From the NCBI GenBank assembly GCA_003446315.1, contig DMBA01000297.1:1-25383 (forward strand): a stretch of 25,383 nucleotides of DNA, given 5' to 3'. Under the pieces are notes generated by a model, which saw only the letters and a program-made list of their open reading frames with translations, was not told the DNA's origin and did not search any database. The DNA comes from Ruminococcus sp. GTDB lineage: Bacteria > Bacillota > Clostridia > Oscillospirales > Ruminococcaceae. The position numbers were made by a program, and so were the translations under genes. Shown here piece by piece: positions 23,395 to 25,383 of the stretch; position 1 is the first letter of the stretch, and each line of letters begins with the position of its first letter.

Positions 23395-24534
23395 ATGCGA
23401 TTGCTGCATCTTGCCGATCTGCATATCGGAAAAATACTGCACAAACGCAGCCTGCTGGAAGATCAGGCATATATTCTGAAACAGATCCTTGCAATTGCAA
23501 AAGAACAGCGCATTGATGCGGTTCTGATCGCCGGTGATGTGTATCAGCGCAGCACGCCTTCTCCGGAAGCCATGACGCTGTTCAGCGATTTTCTGACCGG
23601 TCTGACAGACCTGCATCTCCCCTGCTATCTCATTGCCGGCAACCATGATTCTGCCGAGCGTGTGGCTTATCTTTCCGCCCTCGCAGAGCGTTCCGGCGTA
23701 TATATTGCCGGTGCGGAACAGGCGGCGGTCTATTCTTATCCGCTGGAAGACGATTTCGGTGCCGTTACGCTGCATCTGATGCCGTTTCTGACACCGTCAC
23801 ATGCAAAACTGCATTATCCGGATGAAGCAGACCGGATCGTGACCTATGAAGATGCCGTGCGAACGGTTTTGCAGCATCATCCGCCCGCATCTGACGGCGG
23901 CAGACATGTCATGGTCGCACATCAGTTTCTGACCGGTGCTGCCGTCTGCGAATCTGAGGAACTGGCGATCGGCGGACAGGATAATATTTCCGCTGCCCTC
24001 TTTGATCGCTATGATTATGTCGCACTCGGACATTTGCACGGCCCGCAGCGTGTCAGCCGGGAGACGATTCGCTATGCCGGCTCTCCCCTGCGCTATTCTT
24101 TTTCTGAGCTGACGCAGAAAAAATCCGTCACGATCGTGGAACTGCGCGAAAAGGGCAATGTGCAGATCGAGACAATTCCGCTGCATCCGCTGCACGGCAT
24201 GCAGGAACTGACCGGCACACTGGCAGCGCTGCTTGCATCGGAACCAACGGATGATTTTGTGCATGTCATCCTGACCGATGAAGAACCGCCGGCAGATGCC
24301 GTCCGGCAGCTTCGCACGGTATATAAAAATCTGCTTTGCGTGACATACCGCAGCAGCAAATTCCGGGAAGACCGGTTCGTGGAAGCTGAAGGACAGCCGG
24401 AGAAAATGGATTTTCCGACGCTTTTCCGTGCGTTTTATGCATTCCAGAATCAGGGTGCAGAGCCAAGTGCCGATCAGATGAAAATTGTTGAAAAACTGCT
24501 TTTGCAGCTTGACAGAGAGGCGGGTGCATCATGA
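23395..24534 (+). CDS. sbcD: exonuclease subunit SbcD
   Basis: The 379-residue protein is the nuclease half of the SbcCD (Mre11-Rad50-like) complex, which cuts DNA hairpins and protein-blocked ends. Phosphoesterase motifs appear in order: ADLHIGK (Asp8, His10), AGDVYQR (Asp48), AGNHDS (Asn83, His84, Asp85), VAHQF, and ALGHLHGPQ. A C-terminal capping and SbcC-binding region follows. GAAGGG lies before ATG 23395. The stop overlaps the sbcC start by ATGA, so the two subunits are translationally coupled. It follows the histidine kinase by 21 bases with no terminator, so it may be read from the two-component promoter. Confidence 0.95.
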   Translation: MRLLHLADLHIGKILHKRSLLEDQAYILKQILAIAKEQRIDAVLIAGDVYQRSTPSPEAMTLFSDFLTGLTDLHLPCYLIAGNHDSAERVAYLSALAERSGVYIAGAEQAAVYSYPLEDDFGAVTLHLMPFLTPSHAKLHYPDEADRIVTYEDAVRTVLQHHPPASDGGRHVMVAHQFLTGAAVCESEELAIGGQDNISAALFDRYDYVALGHLHGPQRVSRETIRYAGSPLRYSFSELTQKKSVTIVELREKGNVQIETIPLHPLHGMQELTGTLAALLASEPTDDFVHVILTDEEPPADAVRQLRTVYKNLLCVTYRSSKFREDRFVEAEGQPEKMDFPTLFRAFYAFQNQGAEPSADQMKIVEKLLLQLDREAGAS

Positions 24535-25383
24535 AACCGATCAAACTGACCATGCAGGCATTCGGGCCTTACGCTGCACACACGACCATTGATTTTGAAG
24601 CGCTCGGCAGTGCAGGATTGTTTCTCATCAGCGGCGATACCGGATCCGGCAAAACCACCATTTTTGATGCGATCTCCTTTGCGCTTTACGGCGAAGCAAG
24701 CGGCGGTGCAGAACGCCGGTCTGCCAAGAGTTTTCGCTCGGATTACGCTGCACCGGAACTGGAAACGTATGTCACACTGACGTTTTCGCATCAGGGGCGC
24801 ACTTATAAGGTCAGGCGCGTGCCGGAGCATATCCGCCGGAAAATGCGCGGCGACGGTACCACAACGGTCAAAGCCTCTGCCGAGCTGACCGCAGATCAGG
24901 GCATCCATTATACCACGATACCGGAAGTCAATGCGGCGGTGCAGGCGCTGATCGGTCTGGATCGTGACCAGTTTTCGCAAACGATCATGATTGCACAGGG
25001 TGATTTTCTCAAGATCCTCAATGCATCTTCCAAAGACCGCCGGGATCTGTTCCAGAAGCTCTTTGCCACGACCCGTTATGCACGCTTTCAGGAGCTTCTG
25101 AAAGAGGAAAACAGCGCTGCAAAACGCCGTCTGGAAGATAACGATCAGGCGATCTTATTTGCAGCCGGTCAGATCGACGTTGCCGCAGATCATGAAGCAT
25201 ATCCGGTCTTTGCGCAGCTTTGTCAGGATGCCGCCTATCTGCCGAAAGCCATCAAGCCGCTGATGCAGGTGTGTGCTGAATCCCGTGTGATTCTGGAAAC
25301 GCAGGAGCAGGAACAGCAGGCGCTGGACGCTGCTTATCAAAAGAAAACGATCGAAGCGGAATATGCCAAAACGCAAAATGATC
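24531..25383 (+). CDS. sbcC: exonuclease subunit SbcC, N-terminal part, cut by the window end
   Basis: This frame stays open to the window edge, giving the first 284 residues of SbcC, the SMC-like ATPase partner of SbcD. The start matches the family: MKPIKLTMQAFGPYA, then Walker A GDTGSGKTT at about residues 35-43, followed by IFDAISFALYGEASGG. The segment DQFSQTIMIAQGDFLKIL (about 144-161) is the Q-loop region with the conserved glutamine. From about residue 185 the sequence becomes rich in E, Q, K and A, where the long coiled coil begins. The full family is about 1000 residues, so most of the gene lies beyond the window. ATGA overlap with sbcD fixes the start. Confidence 0.95.
   Translation, partial: MKPIKLTMQAFGPYAAHTTIDFEALGSAGLFLISGDTGSGKTTIFDAISFALYGEASGGAERRSAKSFRSDYAAPELETYVTLTFSHQGRTYKVRRVPEHIRRKMRGDGTTTVKASAELTADQGIHYTTIPEVNAAVQALIGLDRDQFSQTIMIAQGDFLKILNASSKDRRDLFQKLFATTRYARFQELLKEENSAAKRRLEDNDQAILFAAGQIDVAADHEAYPVFAQLCQDAAYLPKAIKPLMQVCAESRVILETQEQEQQALDAAYQKKTIEAEYAKTQND

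Noticed and set aside
1..25383. CRISPR arrays, insertion sequences, prophage genes, tRNA or rRNA genes
   Set aside because: Read for direct repeats, terminal inverted repeats, transposase or integrase motifs and cloverleaf segments; none was found.

Overview
The window looks like ordinary chromosome of a low-to-mid GC Firmicute, most likely a Ruminococcus-like member of the Oscillospiraceae. This placement is an inference. It rests on purine-rich Shine-Dalgarno sites before nearly every gene, strong SigA-type promoters often carrying an extended -10 (TGN), a Gram-positive style two-component pair, a YlmH-type S4 protein, and GC-leaning third codon positions. No rRNA, tRNA, insertion sequence, phage gene or CRISPR array was seen.

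Positions 143-10142 (+ strand) form one tight gene string read from a near-consensus promoter: radC family, uvrB, a GNAT acetyltransferase, a membrane-anchored protein of unknown role, an SF0329-like protein, a HAD phosphatase, an 83-residue protein with a ribbon-helix-helix-like pattern, dnaE and a dGTPase-like HD protein. The theme is DNA repair, DNA replication and nucleotide metabolism, with small accessory genes in between. Next comes a singly transcribed glycosyltransferase/GtrA fusion (10300-11391). The spacer after it (11392-11627) holds a strong terminator, a candidate minus-strand small RNA with a CUCCU loop, and a second terminator whose T-tract touches the start codon of a sodium:alanine-type symporter (11628-12935).

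Positions 12932-15771 (+) carry an FAD-dependent oxidoreductase with a conserved cysteine cluster, a four-segment membrane protein and a YlmH-like S4 protein. A bidirectional terminator closes this group. On the minus strand follow a hypoxanthine/uracil-type DNA glycosylase, a large regulator combining a sugar-binding-protein-like sensor, a degenerate GGDEF domain and an AraC DNA-binding domain, and a thrH-type phosphatase.

Positions 19444-20148 are a 705-base gene-poor, AT-rich spacer with several promoters. One segment can form an H-type pseudoknot, and a further set of pairings is mutually exclusive. After it come a small two-segment membrane protein and three stacked hairpins. A thioredoxin-like lipoprotein (minus strand) then faces a response regulator and histidine kinase (plus strand), and the kinase runs directly into sbcD and sbcC. 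sbcC is cut by the window end.

The most interesting items are the candidate sRNA at 11393-11498, the terminator abutting the symporter start, the structured spacer at 19800-20035, and the thioredoxin/kinase arrangement with cysteines flanking a minimal outer loop. Most of the window is core housekeeping sequence, and I saw no clear novel defence or mobile system.
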